A stretch of DNA of 64,000 bases from Longimicrobium sp. (GCA_036389135.1 DASVQP010000085.1:62001-126000); one strand, 5' to 3'. Counted from the stretch's first letter, positions 32,746-41,920 are shown. A program made the numbers and translations. Notes: a model not told the origin generated them from the letters alone.

Positions 32746-34440
32746 ATGACGCGCTCCGCCCTCGCCATCCGCGCCGCGGCGCTACTCGCGCTGCTCGCCA
32801 CCCCCGCCGCGGTGTACGCCGGCCGCTCCGCCCCGGTGGCCCTGCCTGCCGCGGCACCGCAGTACGTGCTGCGCATGCACGCCATCAAGGTATCCAACGA
32901 CGACGGATCGCAGGCCACCGACATCACCCCCGCGCAGGTGCAGCAGTGGGTGCAGAAGGCCAACCAGGTCTTCGCCGCGTCGTCGGCCGACATCCGGATC
33001 GAGTGGAACCCCAGCCCCACCGGGCCGGACTGGGAGGAGCTGAAGAGCACCCTCCTCAACCACTTCGGCTCCAGCAGCGACTCCCCCGCGACCAAGGCGG
33101 CCAACGAGATCGCGGCGAAGTACCCGGGGAAGATGGTCGTCTTCTTTCGCCGCGACAACGGCGGCGGCAACACGGGCAACGGCTGGTCGAGGGGTCCGCA
33201 GACCGGGGTCAACTTCATCGCCATGCCCGGCTTCGCCCCGTCCACCGTCACCGCCGACGTGACCCCCAACGTGGCGGACGGAGAGAAGTCGGTGCAGAAC
33301 ATCTGGCAGCTGGTGCACGACATCGGGCACTTCCTGAACCTGCCGCACACCTTTCCGGGGTCGCAGGACGGGGGCACCGGGACCATGGCGCTGGCGGCCG
33401 CGTACATCCGTGACAACGGCGGCGAGCAGAGCGCGCTTGACGGCGACGGGATCGCCGACACCCCGGCGGAGGCGGGCACCACCTTTTTCAAGAACCAGAG
33501 CTGGGCGTTCTGCAGCGGCAACAACACGTACACCATCAGCGGCACCAAGACGTCCGGGCAGGCGTTCAGCTACACGTACTCGCCGGCGCGCAACAACATC
33601 ATGAGCTACTTCGCCTGCGAGCCGATGACGTTCACGGCCGGGCAGGTCCAGCGGATGAGGGCCGCGCTCCAGCATCCCAACCGGCGCATGCTGATCGTGC
33701 CGCCCTGCTTCGCGGACTTCACGGGGCTGCCGGCGGCCGGCTTCCAGACCTGCTTCAACTACTGGGTGCACCGCGGGCTGTGGCCGGTCACGCTGGCCAG
33801 CCACCGGGTGGGGAGCAACACCTTCTTCGCCGCGTCGTTCCAGCCCGGCGCCGACCGCCCCGTGCGGTCGATGATGACCCAGCCGGAGTTCCAGCAGGCC
33901 TTCGAGAGCTTCCGCGCGAACGGCTTCCGCCCGGAGCGCATCCACGTGCTCGCCACCCCCAACGGCCCCCGCTTCAACGCGATCTGGGCGCCGATCCAGG
34001 GGCAGTTCGAGGTGCGGCTGGGCCAGACGCAGGCGCAGTTCGCGGCGTTCTGGACGCAGATGCACAACAGCGGCTTCGTGAACACGGAGGTGGCGGGCTA
34101 CTTCACCGCCGCGGGCCCCATGTACGCCGGCGTGTGGGTGAAGCGCCCCACGCAGGGCGATGCCACCTACGTGGGGATGACGGCCGCGGAGTACCAGAAG
34201 CGCTTCGAGGAGATGTGGGCCAACGGGATGCGTCCGGTGCGCTTCACCGCGTACAACGTGGGCGCGGAGACGCGCTACGGGGCGATCTGGGAGAAGGTGC
34301 CGGGCCACTGGGTGCAGCGCTTCGGCCAGACGCCGGCGCAGTTCCAGCAGGACTACAACGCCCGCGCCGCGGAAGGATACCGCCTGCACCAGGTGACTCC
34401 CCTGGGCGACCGCATCTCGGCGATCTGGACCAAACCCTGA
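32746..34440 (+). CDS. secreted M43-like metalloprotease with HDxxH motif and tandem-repeat domain
   Basis: A 564-residue exported protein (signal peptide to about YAGRSA). Residues ~40-320 resemble a pappalysin-type zincin: LVHDIGHFLNLPHTF places zinc ligands at His191, His195 and His201, and NNIMSYFACEP supplies the Met-turn. The catalytic Glu is Asp192 and the usual glycine at the seventh position is Asn198, so activity is uncertain. Residues ~335-564 are about four ~45-residue repeats (FNAIWAPI, MYAGVWVK, RYGAIWEK, ISAIWTKP), the bacterial tandem repeat domain seen in polyglycine hydrolases. It probably acts outside the cell on protein or wall substrates. Confidence 0.75.
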   Translation: MTRSALAIRAAALLALLATPAAVYAGRSAPVALPAAAPQYVLRMHAIKVSNDDGSQATDITPAQVQQWVQKANQVFAASSADIRIEWNPSPTGPDWEELKSTLLNHFGSSSDSPATKAANEIAAKYPGKMVVFFRRDNGGGNTGNGWSRGPQTGVNFIAMPGFAPSTVTADVTPNVADGEKSVQNIWQLVHDIGHFLNLPHTFPGSQDGGTGTMALAAAYIRDNGGEQSALDGDGIADTPAEAGTTFFKNQSWAFCSGNNTYTISGTKTSGQAFSYTYSPARNNIMSYFACEPMTFTAGQVQRMRAALQHPNRRMLIVPPCFADFTGLPAAGFQTCFNYWVHRGLWPVTLASHRVGSNTFFAASFQPGADRPVRSMMTQPEFQQAFESFRANGFRPERIHVLATPNGPRFNAIWAPIQGQFEVRLGQTQAQFAAFWTQMHNSGFVNTEVAGYFTAAGPMYAGVWVKRPTQGDATYVGMTAAEYQKRFEEMWANGMRPVRFTAYNVGAETRYGAIWEKVPGHWVQRFGQTPAQFQQDYNARAAEGYRLHQVTPLGDRISAIWTKP

Positions 34441-34465
34441 CGCCAGCCGCCAACGGCAACTGGCC

Positions 34466-34555
34466 TCACACAGAGACGCGGAGGCAACTGAAAGAGGAGG
34501 AGGAACACGGTGAGTTCCTCTGTGCCCTTGCCGTTGCCTCCGCGTCTCTGTGTGA
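34466..34555. repeat. family A palindromic repeat, copy 4
   Basis: TCACACAGAGACGCGGAGGC with GCCTCCGCGTCTCTGTGTGA, a fully complementary 20-bp terminal inverted repeat, 26 bases after the metalloprotease stop. Confidence 0.88.
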
Positions 34556-34625
34556 AAGGCCCTTCGTAGGCACGGGAATTGTCTCACGAGGCAGCGAGTG
34601 GCCTCGATGCCTCACAGGAAAAGAG

Positions 34626-35915
34626 ATGATTCCGCGAATTCGCATGGCGTGGGTGCACGTCAGAGACAGCCTGTGGTTCCTCCCCACGCTGCTCACCCTC
34701 TTCTCGGCCGTGCTGGCGGCCGCGATCACCACCGCCGAGCGGCGCGGGCTGCTGCAGACCTCTCCGGAGAGCGCGTGGGCGTTCGGCGGCGGCGCGGAGG
34801 GCGCGCGCGGGGTCCTCAACGTGATCTCGGGGAGCCTCATCACCGTCACGGGCGTCGTCTTCTCGGTGACGATCGTGGCGCTGCAGCTCGCCAGCGTGCA
34901 GTTCACCCCGCGCGTGCTGCGCAACTTCACCGCGGACCGCGCGAACCAGGTGGTGCTGGGCGTCTTCATCGGCACCTTCACCTACACCCTGCTCGTGCTC
35001 CGCACGGTGGATTCGGGGAACACCCCGGGCGACGTGTTCGTGCCCCGCGTGGCGGTCACCGTTTCGGTCGTGCTGGTGCTGGTGAGCATCGGCTTCCTCA
35101 TCTTCTTCATCAACCACGCGGCGCGCTCCATCCAGGTCGCCACCATCCTGTGGCGGGTGACGAGGGAGACGGTGGGCCACATCCGCCAGCTCTTCCCCGC
35201 CCGGCTGGCCCACGACGCCCCCGCGCCCCTCCCGCACCCGAAGCCCGCCGGCACCCCCGCGCTGGTGGGGGCGCCCCGCTCCGGCTACCTGCAGGCGGTG
35301 GACGCAAAGGGGTTGAGCCGGCTCGCCCGCGCGCGGAAGATGGTGATCCGCATGGAGCTGCAGATCGGCGACTTCACCCTCCCCGGCCAGCCGCTCGCCT
35401 CCGTGTGGCCGCCGGACGCGCTGGACGCCGCCACGGCCCGGCAGATCGTGGCGGGCTTCATCGTCGGCATGGAGCGCACGCCGGAGCAGGACGTGGAGTT
35501 CGGGATCATCGAGATCGCGGACATCGCCGTGAAGGCGCTGTCGCCCGCCATCAACGACCCCACCACCGCGCTCCGCTGCATCGACCACCTGAGCGAGATC
35601 CTGCTGGAGCTCGCCCGAAGCGCGCCCCTCTACGACAGCGCGGATGGGGAGGGCATCTTCATCGCGCGGTACACCACCTTTGAGCGCGCGGTGGGGCTGG
35701 CGTTCGACCAGATCCGCCACAACGGCGCGGAGAACCCCACCATCACCAAGAAGCTGCTGAGCACCTTTCGCGATCTGCGGGAGCTCGTCCCCGAGGCGCA
35801 CCGCGCGGCGCTGGCGGAGCAAAAGGATTCGTTCGTGGAGGCCGCCCACAGCGACATCGACAACCCCGTCGACCTCGCCGCCGTGGACGAAGCCGTCGAG
35901 CGCCTCAGCGACTGA
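34626..35915 (+). CDS. DUF2254 family integral membrane protein
   Basis: A 429-residue inner-membrane protein. Four hydrophobic segments lie in the first ~175 residues (LWFLPTLLTLFSAVLAAAI, GSLITVTGVVFSVTIVALQL, VVLGVFIGTFTYTLLVL, VSVVLVLVSIGFLIFFI). SVQFTPRVLRNFTAD and the cytosolic half (EFGIIEIADIAVKALSPAIN, DPTTALRCIDHL) are characteristic of DUF2254, whose function is unknown. The start is ATG 34626 with AGGA upstream. It is flanked by family A repeats on both sides. Confidence 0.88.
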   Translation: MIPRIRMAWVHVRDSLWFLPTLLTLFSAVLAAAITTAERRGLLQTSPESAWAFGGGAEGARGVLNVISGSLITVTGVVFSVTIVALQLASVQFTPRVLRNFTADRANQVVLGVFIGTFTYTLLVLRTVDSGNTPGDVFVPRVAVTVSVVLVLVSIGFLIFFINHAARSIQVATILWRVTRETVGHIRQLFPARLAHDAPAPLPHPKPAGTPALVGAPRSGYLQAVDAKGLSRLARARKMVIRMELQIGDFTLPGQPLASVWPPDALDAATARQIVAGFIVGMERTPEQDVEFGIIEIADIAVKALSPAINDPTTALRCIDHLSEILLELARSAPLYDSADGEGIFIARYTTFERAVGLAFDQIRHNGAENPTITKKLLSTFRDLRELVPEAHRAALAEQKDSFVEAAHSDIDNPVDLAAVDEAVERLSD

Positions 35916-35927
35916 GGACGGCTGGTC

Positions 35928-36010
35928 TCACACAGAGCCACAGAGGAAACGGAGAGAAAAGCAGAAGGGGTTCTCCGTGGCCTTTCCGTTCCCTCTGTGT
36001 CTCTGTGTGA
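35928..36010. repeat. family A palindromic repeat, copy 5
   Basis: TCACACAGAGCCACAGAGGA with TCCCTCTGTGTCTCTGTGTGA, 13 bases after the DUF2254 stop. Confidence 0.87.
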
Positions 36011-36094
36011 TGCCTTTTCCTGTGGGATTGCCGTTTGCACTGATCCGGCGAGACGACGGCGCAGGGGGTCTTTCACCCGCACACGGAGCACGGC

Positions 36095-36709
36095 ATGGTC
36101 CGGCTTTTCCCCAAGGACGACAGCTATTTCGACGAGTTGGAGACGCTGGCGGGGCACCTGACCACGGCGGCGGACCTGCTCAACCGGCTCTTCCAGGACC
36201 CCCGCGAGCCCGCCCGGCTGGAGCGGCGCATCCGCACGGAGGAGCACGAGGCCGACGAGCTGACCGACGAGATCACGTCGCGGCTCGACGGCTCGCTGGT
36301 CGCGCCGTTCGATCGAGAGGACCTGTACGCCATCGCGCGCGGGCTGGACAACGTGGTGGACCTGGTGGAGGATGCGTCGTCGTACGTGGCGGCGTTCGAG
36401 ATCTCGCGGGCGGACGAGGGGGCGCGGGAGCTGGCCGGGGTCCTGCTGAGGGGCAGTGTGCTCGTGGCCACGGCGGTCGGCAACCTGCGCACCTCCGGCA
36501 TCGACCGCGACCCCTTTCGCGAGATCCAGGCGCTCGGCGAGGAGGGCGACGCGGTTTATGAGCGCGTGATGACCAGGCTGTTCGCCGGCCAGCCCGACGC
36601 CATCGAGACGCTCAAGTGGAAGGAGATCTACGACAAGCTCGAGACGGCGATCGATGGGATCGAGGCGGTGGCGGACGTGCTGGAGAGCATCGCCATCAAG
36701 AACCGCTAG
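36095..36709 (+). CDS. DUF47/PhoU-like protein
   Basis: A 204-residue all-helical protein of the DUF47 (PhoU-like) family: FDELETLAGHLTTAADLLNR, the acidic metal-binding type helices RIRTEEHEADELTDEIT and LYAIARGLDNVVDLVEDA, and KEIYDKLETAIDGIEAVADV. In other bacteria such proteins usually sit beside a PitA phosphate transporter and tune it; no transporter is present here, so the partner must be elsewhere. The 3' end overlaps the convergent serine-hydrolase gene by 14 bases. Confidence 0.88.
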   Translation: MVRLFPKDDSYFDELETLAGHLTTAADLLNRLFQDPREPARLERRIRTEEHEADELTDEITSRLDGSLVAPFDREDLYAIARGLDNVVDLVEDASSYVAAFEISRADEGARELAGVLLRGSVLVATAVGNLRTSGIDRDPFREIQALGEEGDAVYERVMTRLFAGQPDAIETLKWKEIYDKLETAIDGIEAVADVLESIAIKNR

Positions 36710-37811
36710 GGGGCATCGGGGGAGGCGCTCCCAGCGGCGAGCTCGGGTCCAGGAGGTGGAATCCGATGTCGTCCACCTCGATGTTGGTGTTCGAGAGCAC
36801 CACCACCCCGATCCGCCGCTCGGGATCGAACCCGATGAACGTCTGGAAACCCGCCGTGCCGCCATCCTTCCAGACTACGCTGGAGCCGCCCCGCGACCGG
36901 ATCTGCCAGCCGATGCCCATCGCGCTGATGCCGATGCGGTTGGCGGTGGTGTCGGTGACCGTCCGCTGCGCCGTGTGCGTCGCGCGGATCGAGCGCTCCA
37001 GCTCCGTCTTCGGCGCCCGCAGGCTGGCGGCGAGGAAGCGCATCAGGTCGTCCAGGTTCGATCGGAAGGCACCCGCGCCCGCCAGCGTGGGCAGGTCCCA
37101 GTAGGGGACGATCTCGCCCTGTTTGTCGTGCCCTTTCACCATGAGCTCGCCGCGCAGCCCGATCGCGGTTCCATCCATCCGCAGCGGCCCCAGGATTCGC
37201 TCGCGGACGAGCTCGTCGTACCCGGAACCCGCCGCCCGCGAGAGGGCGTGGCCGAGCAGCCCGAAGCCGATGTTGGAGTACTGGTAGGCCGCGCCTGCTT
37301 CGCGCTCCGGCGTGAAGCCGGAGAGGAACGCGTACATCTGCGCGACCGAGTAGTCCGCGTAGGGATTGTAGGGATCCGCCGGGGTCATGTTGTCCGGCAC
37401 GCCGGGGAGCCCGGAGTGGTGGGTGGCCAGATCGAGGAGGGTGATCTCGCGGCCCTTGAGGGAGGGGACGCGCACGCCGCCGGGAAGGTAGCGGGACACG
37501 GGATCGTCGTAGCGCACTTCCCCGGCCCGGACCATCTCGGCCAGCAGGACGCCCGTGAACGTCTTGGTGATGGAGCCGATCTCGAATCCCGACCGTCGGC
37601 CGAGCGGCCGCGCGCCCACGCCCGCGCTGCCGGCGAACGCCATCGTGGCGGAGCCATCCGCCTCCAGTACGCCGACCGCGATCCCGACCGCCCGCCGCTC
37701 CCGAACGCGTGTCTCGAGGAGCGCGGTCAGCTCCGGCTCGGCCGGGAAGTGGCGCTCGGGCGGGGTGCACGCGGAGAGGAGCCCCGCCAGCAGGAGCGCA
37801 CCACGACGCAC
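36696..37811 (-). CDS. serine beta-lactamase-like lipoprotein hydrolase
   Basis: A 371-residue class C/DD-peptidase-fold hydrolase. The start is GTG 37811 and a lipoprotein signal follows (LLLAGLLSAC). Catalytic SITK (FEIGSITKTF) has the nucleophile Ser and Lys, YSN (QYSNIGFGLLG) is the second motif, and KDGGTAG stands for the third. The family includes D-alanyl-D-alanine carboxypeptidases, esterases and peptidases; resistance to beta-lactams cannot be inferred. It starts three bases after the DUF4956 stop, so the two are co-transcribed. Confidence 0.88.
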   Translation of the reverse strand: MRRGALLLAGLLSACTPPERHFPAEPELTALLETRVRERRAVGIAVGVLEADGSATMAFAGSAGVGARPLGRRSGFEIGSITKTFTGVLLAEMVRAGEVRYDDPVSRYLPGGVRVPSLKGREITLLDLATHHSGLPGVPDNMTPADPYNPYADYSVAQMYAFLSGFTPEREAGAAYQYSNIGFGLLGHALSRAAGSGYDELVRERILGPLRMDGTAIGLRGELMVKGHDKQGEIVPYWDLPTLAGAGAFRSNLDDLMRFLAASLRAPKTELERSIRATHTAQRTVTDTTANRIGISAMGIGWQIRSRGGSSVVWKDGGTAGFQTFIGFDPERRIGVVVLSNTNIEVDDIGFHLLDPSSPLGAPPPMPPSGS

Positions 37812-37814
37812 GCG

Positions 37815-38984
37815 CTAGCCTTTCTTGCGCTTCTTCTTCCGCGTGCGGAAGGGGACGTACTCCGCGGCGGAGACCTGGGCGGACCAGCGCTCGTCGAGCG
37901 CGCCCACCAGCTCGGCCGGGGTGATCTCGGTCTTGAGCCGCACCAGGTACTCCAGCACGGCGGGACGCTCGGGCTCGCGCCGCACGTTCACCAGCCGCCA
38001 GTCGCTCGCGGTGTCGCCGAGCGCCTCCTGCACGGTGAGGCGCGCCAGGTCCGGCGCACCCGAGTGCACCAGCAGAATGCCGTCCGTGCGCATGTCGCCG
38101 TCGTGCTCCAGCATCCGCCGCCGGATGTCGCGCTGCGCCGCGGGATCGTCCGCCACCATCAGCTCCGGATCGCCCACGGAGAGGATCCCCGTGCGCCCGT
38201 AGCTCCCGCTGTAGATCGACCCCACGTTGTGCTTCCACACCAGCAGCACGACGAAGTTGAAGGCCAGCGACATCGCCAGCGCCACGTCCAGCGCCTGCAC
38301 GCCCGCCGACAGGCCGATGGCGATCACCAGGAAGATGTAGACGGCGTCGCGCGGGTCCTTGAGCGTGTTGCGGAAGCGCACCGCCGCCACGATCCCGGCC
38401 AGCGAGAAGGCCAGCGCCAGTGAATTCTTGACCACGAGCGCAATCCCCGCCACCACGATCGGCAGGATGATGACGGATGAAACGAGCGCCGGATCGTAGC
38501 GGAAGCGCTTGGTGAACATGTACACCCACGCCACCGGAATCACCAGCGACAGCGCACCCGCGATCACCAGCAGCGTGGTGAGCGCGCGGTGCAGCGCCTC
38601 GCCCAGCGACAGCCGCGCGCCGTAGTCGCCCAGCGTGGGCGCGCGGGTCAGCAGCTCCGACCCGCTCCCCCCCCTGCCCAGGTCTGGAAGCACCACCGGC
38701 GAGATGAAGGCGTCGCGCACCATCGGCACCCAGTACACCAGCGCGCCCATGATGCCGATGAGCAGCACGTAGTACGCGATCAGCCGCAGAAAGGGCGCTC
38801 TCCGGGACTCGGCCATGCGCTCGAGCAACCCGCCGCGGGGGGCGGGCCGCGTCTCGCGGATCCGCGGCGGCGGCGTGCTCTCGGTGCGGCGCGCCGGCTC
38901 GCCCTGCACCGGCTCCGAAGGCGCCAGGAGCGTCTCCGATCCGTCGCCCGGCGCGGAATGGTTGCGGTTGTTCTTGGCGGCCAT
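37815..38984 (-). CDS. DUF4956 membrane protein
   Basis: A 389-residue protein. The polar Pro/Arg-rich N-terminus (~65 residues) is followed by hydrophobic segments (FLRLIAYYVLLIGIMGALVY, LVIAGALSLVIPVAWVYMFT, SSVIILPIVVAGIALVV, and further helices around VYIFLVIAIGLSAGV). The FSLAGIVAAVRFRNTLKDPR sequence is the hallmark of DUF4956. A soluble ~130-residue C-terminal domain ends in a lysine-rich RKKKRKKG tail. The start is ATG 38984 (MAAKNNRNH). Function is unknown; in other bacteria the family can be found near polyphosphate/VTC-like or CotH genes, which are absent here. Confidence 0.85.
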   Translation of the reverse strand: MAAKNNRNHSAPGDGSETLLAPSEPVQGEPARRTESTPPPRIRETRPAPRGGLLERMAESRRAPFLRLIAYYVLLIGIMGALVYWVPMVRDAFISPVVLPDLGRGGSGSELLTRAPTLGDYGARLSLGEALHRALTTLLVIAGALSLVIPVAWVYMFTKRFRYDPALVSSVIILPIVVAGIALVVKNSLALAFSLAGIVAAVRFRNTLKDPRDAVYIFLVIAIGLSAGVQALDVALAMSLAFNFVVLLVWKHNVGSIYSGSYGRTGILSVGDPELMVADDPAAQRDIRRRMLEHDGDMRTDGILLVHSGAPDLARLTVQEALGDTASDWRLVNVRREPERPAVLEYLVRLKTEITPAELVGALDERWSAQVSAAEYVPFRTRKKKRKKG

Positions 38985-39077
38985 GATGCCTGGTGGTGGG
39001 AGCAACGCGCCCCGTGTGAAAATTCCGTCTTTGCCGCAAAATTGCTGTGCCAACGGCCGAACCGCAATCTGCTGTCC

Positions 39078-40583
39078 CTAGCCCTTTGCCGGACCCGTCG
39101 GCGGGCCCTTGGATCCGCGCCTCGTCTCGTAGCGGCGCCCGCGCACCCGCTTCTCCGCGGCCCCGGGCTCCGTCGGCGCTTCCTGGGCCTCCTCCCCCAG
39201 CTCGGGGGCGTAGCGCGGCAGGCGAATGGTGAACACGCTTCCGCCGTCCGTGCCCGCCTCCAGCGTCACCTCACCCTCCAGCAGCCCGGCGAGCTGCTGC
39301 GTGACCGCCAGCCCCAGCCCCGTCCCGCCGACGCGCCCATCCGTCTGGTCCACCTGCCAGAACGCCTCGAACACGTGCTCCTCGTGCTCGGGGGCGATGC
39401 CGATCCCCGTGTCCGCCACGCGCAGCAGCACCGCGCGGTCGGTGGCCTCCAGCTCCATCCGCACCTCGCCAGCCTCGGTGAACTTCACCGCGTTAGCGGC
39501 GAGGTTCAGGATGATCTGGCGCAGCTTCCCCACGTCGGTGCGAAAGGGGATCGGCCCCTCGGGGATCGCCAGGACGAAGCTCAGCTCCTTGGCGGCCGCG
39601 AGCGGCTCCACCACCGCCGACGCATCCCGCACCAGCGCGGCGAGATCCACCTCGTGGATGCGCAGCTCGGAGCGGCCCGCTTGCTGCCGCGCAAAGGTGA
39701 GGATCTCCTCGATCAGCCCCAGCAGGTGGTCGCTCGCCGCGCGGATGCGTCCCACCTGGCGCCGCTGCCCGTCGGTGAGCGGGGCGGAATCCTCGTCCGT
39801 CAGCAGGTCCGCGTAGCCCTGAATCGCCGTAAGCGGAGTGCGGAACTCGTGCGAGATCGTGCCGAAGAACGTCTTCTTGGCGTGGTTCGCGGCCGCCGCC
39901 TCGTAGCGCGCGAGGTTGGCTTCGCCCAGCAGCTCCTCCGCGCGGCGGGCGGTGAGGGTGGCGGCCTTGCGCGCCGCCTCCGCCACCCGGTGCGCCTCCT
40001 GCGACGCCGCGTACAGCCGCGCGTTGTCCACGGCCATCGCGCAGCGCCGTCCCAGGTCCTCGGCCAGCAGCAGGTCCGCGGGGTCGTACCGCCGCCGGTC
40101 GTCGGACACGAAGGTGATGGCCCCCAGCGTCCGCCCGCGCGCGCACATGGGCACCATGAGGAACGACTGCGCGCCGAGCCCCTGCAGCAGCGCGCGGTGC
40201 TCCTCCTGCGCGATGCTCTCCAGCACGTCTTCGTAGGCCAGGACGAACTCCGACTCGCTCGTGCGGATCACCCGCGGCGCGCCGAGCGGATCGTCGCGGT
40301 CCGGCGGGTGGCTCGCGTAGAACTCGCGGGCGGTGCGCTGCTTCTCCGCGTCGGGGTGGATCACCGCCACGCGGCGGATGGTGTCATCCGGCTCCACCAC
40401 GTCCACCATGCACCAGGTGCCGAAGTGTGGCAGCGCCAGCCCCGCCCCCGTGGCCAGCGTGGTCTCGTAGTCGAGCGACCCCGCCAGGCAGCGGCTGGTC
40501 TCCGCCAGGAAGCCCAGGCGCGTGCGTGGGTCCGGCGTTGCGCTCCCGACGCTCGTCTCGGCGTCCGGGCTGGTCGTGGTCAT
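39078..40583 (-). CDS. GAF-domain sensor histidine kinase
   Basis: A 501-residue soluble kinase: GAF (~20-195; FGTWCMVDVVEPDD, LMVPMCARGRTLGAITF), coiled coil (~200-230), HisKA with His245 (FFGTISHEFRTPLTAIQG), and HATPase (NLAANAVKFTEAGE, DTGIGI, GTGLGLAVTQQL). It has a basic, disordered C-terminal tail. The start is ATG 40583. It follows a Crp-type regulator gene by 97 bases on the same strand. No receiver gene is adjacent. Confidence 0.9.
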   Translation of the reverse strand: MTTTSPDAETSVGSATPDPRTRLGFLAETSRCLAGSLDYETTLATGAGLALPHFGTWCMVDVVEPDDTIRRVAVIHPDAEKQRTAREFYASHPPDRDDPLGAPRVIRTSESEFVLAYEDVLESIAQEEHRALLQGLGAQSFLMVPMCARGRTLGAITFVSDDRRRYDPADLLLAEDLGRRCAMAVDNARLYAASQEAHRVAEAARKAATLTARRAEELLGEANLARYEAAAANHAKKTFFGTISHEFRTPLTAIQGYADLLTDEDSAPLTDGQRRQVGRIRAASDHLLGLIEEILTFARQQAGRSELRIHEVDLAALVRDASAVVEPLAAAKELSFVLAIPEGPIPFRTDVGKLRQIILNLAANAVKFTEAGEVRMELEATDRAVLLRVADTGIGIAPEHEEHVFEAFWQVDQTDGRVGGTGLGLAVTQQLAGLLEGEVTLEAGTDGGSVFTIRLPRYAPELGEEAQEAPTEPGAAEKRVRGRRYETRRGSKGPPTGPAKG

Positions 40584-40680
40584 AGCAGGCTCTGGATCGG
40601 TGAAGACGATCGCCGGAAGCGCGTCGTGGACAACCCGGGGCCGCACGAACCGAGCCGGGCGATGCATTGTCATCCAGAGG

Positions 40681-41346
40681 CTACCGCCGGGCGCCGATCC
40701 AGCCTCCCAGCGCCGCCGGATCCTGGATGCGGTACCGGGCACGCCCCGCCGCCTCCACGAGCCCCGCCTCCCGCAGCGTACGAAGCGCCCGCACGAGCAC
40801 CTCCCGCACGGTTCCGAGCTCCTCCGCGATCTCCGCCTGCGATGCGCCGAGGGTGAAGTCCGCGCCGCCCGCGCCGGAATGCCGGGCCAGCAGCAGGGTC
40901 GCGAGGCGCACCGGCACCGTCTCGCTGGTGCGGCGGTCCAGGCGCGACATTACCGTGCGGACCCGCTCCGCGAGGCGCCCCAGCAATCTGAACGCCAGCT
41001 CCGGGTCCGCCGCGATGGCGCGGCTCAGCGCGTCGCGCCCGAGCGCCAGGCAGACGGTCGGCTCCGCGGCGATGGCGGTCGCTGGATACCGCCCGCCGGC
41101 GAAGAGCGGCACCTCGCCCAGCGTCCCGCCCGGCCCCTCGGTGTGCACCGTGTACTGCCGTCCTCCCGGCGCCCGCACGACGCGCACCTTCCCCTCCAGC
41201 ACGACGAAGAGGCCCCGCGGCGCCGTCCCGGCCGTCCACAGCGCCTCCCCCGCGGCGAAGCTCCGCGTCGTGCCCTGCCCCGCGAGGATCTCCCGCGCTT
41301 CCCGCTTCAGCCCCTGGAAGAGGGGCACCTGGTCGATGGGTGTCAT
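40681..41346 (-). CDS. Crp/Fnr family transcription regulator
   Basis: A 221-residue regulator with an N-terminal cyclic-nucleotide-type beta-roll (FAAGEALWTAGTAPRGLFVVL, GGTLGEVPLFAGGRYPATA) and a C-terminal winged helix (ASQAEIAEELGTVREVLVRALRTL). The cNMP phosphate-binding pattern is only partly kept (GEVPLF...PATA), so the effector is uncertain. No Fe-S cysteine cluster is seen. The ATG at 41346 is used; two earlier in-frame starts (41367, 41382) are possible. It heads a leftward run with the kinase, DUF4956 and the serine hydrolase. Confidence 0.88.
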   Translation of the reverse strand: MTPIDQVPLFQGLKREAREILAGQGTTRSFAAGEALWTAGTAPRGLFVVLEGKVRVVRAPGGRQYTVHTEGPGGTLGEVPLFAGGRYPATAIAAEPTVCLALGRDALSRAIAADPELAFRLLGRLAERVRTVMSRLDRRTSETVPVRLATLLLARHSGAGGADFTLGASQAEIAEELGTVREVLVRALRTLREAGLVEAAGRARYRIQDPAALGGWIGARR

Positions 41347-41446
41347 GGAATGGAACCTGGGTTCCATCGCGCCGCGCGGCAATCCCCCAGGGTTTACCTC
41401 CCGGCACCTCCGCCGGCGATGCGAACCCTTGCTTCAGAGGCCCACC

Positions 41447-41920
41447 ATGCGGATCTCACTCCTGCCCTTCGCGGCGATCCTCACCCTCGGCGCATGCGCT
41501 CCCCGCGGCGCGGACGCCGACTTCACCGCACTCCAGGCCCGCGGCGCCGTCGCGATGGGCGTGGACCAGTACACGTCCACGCATCGCTTCGACGACCTGC
41601 CGGACGGCGGCCGGATCGAGCTGCAGCGCAACGTGGACGATGCGGAGGGCATCGCCACCATCCGCGCGCACCTGCAGGGGATCGCCGCCGCCTTTGCGCG
41701 CGGCGACTTCGCCACTCCCGCGATGGTGCACATGCGCGAAGTCCCTGGTACCGCCGTGATGCGCGCCCGCTCCGCCGCGGTCCGCTACGAGTACCGCCCC
41801 CTCCCCCGCGGCGGCGAGGTGCGCATCACCACCGCCGACCCCGAGGCGCTGCGCGCCATCCACTCCTTCCTCGCCTTCCAGCGCCACGACCACCGCGCCG
41901 CCGGGCACACCGCGCACTAA
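41447..41920 (+). CDS. small predicted lipoprotein, unknown function
   Basis: A 157-residue protein with a lipoprotein signal (LLPFAAILTLGAC). The mature part (GVDQYTSTHRFDDLPDGGRI, LQRNVDDAEGIATIRAHLQG, YEYRPLPRGGEVRITTADPE, ALRAIHSFLAFQRHDH) is compact and ends in a histidine-rich HDHRAAGHTAH that may bind metal. Start ATG 41447 with AGAGG upstream. I do not recognise the family. It is divergent from the Crp gene, with 100 bases between them. Confidence 0.75.
   Translation: MRISLLPFAAILTLGACAPRGADADFTALQARGAVAMGVDQYTSTHRFDDLPDGGRIELQRNVDDAEGIATIRAHLQGIAAAFARGDFATPAMVHMREVPGTAVMRARSAAVRYEYRPLPRGGEVRITTADPEALRAIHSFLAFQRHDHRAAGHTAH

Noticed and set aside
29889-33548. Very long minus-strand frame over the molybdopterin oxidoreductase
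   Set aside because: Its sequence is Arg/Gly/Pro low complexity in a different frame, while the 29951-32524 frame shows clear family motifs.
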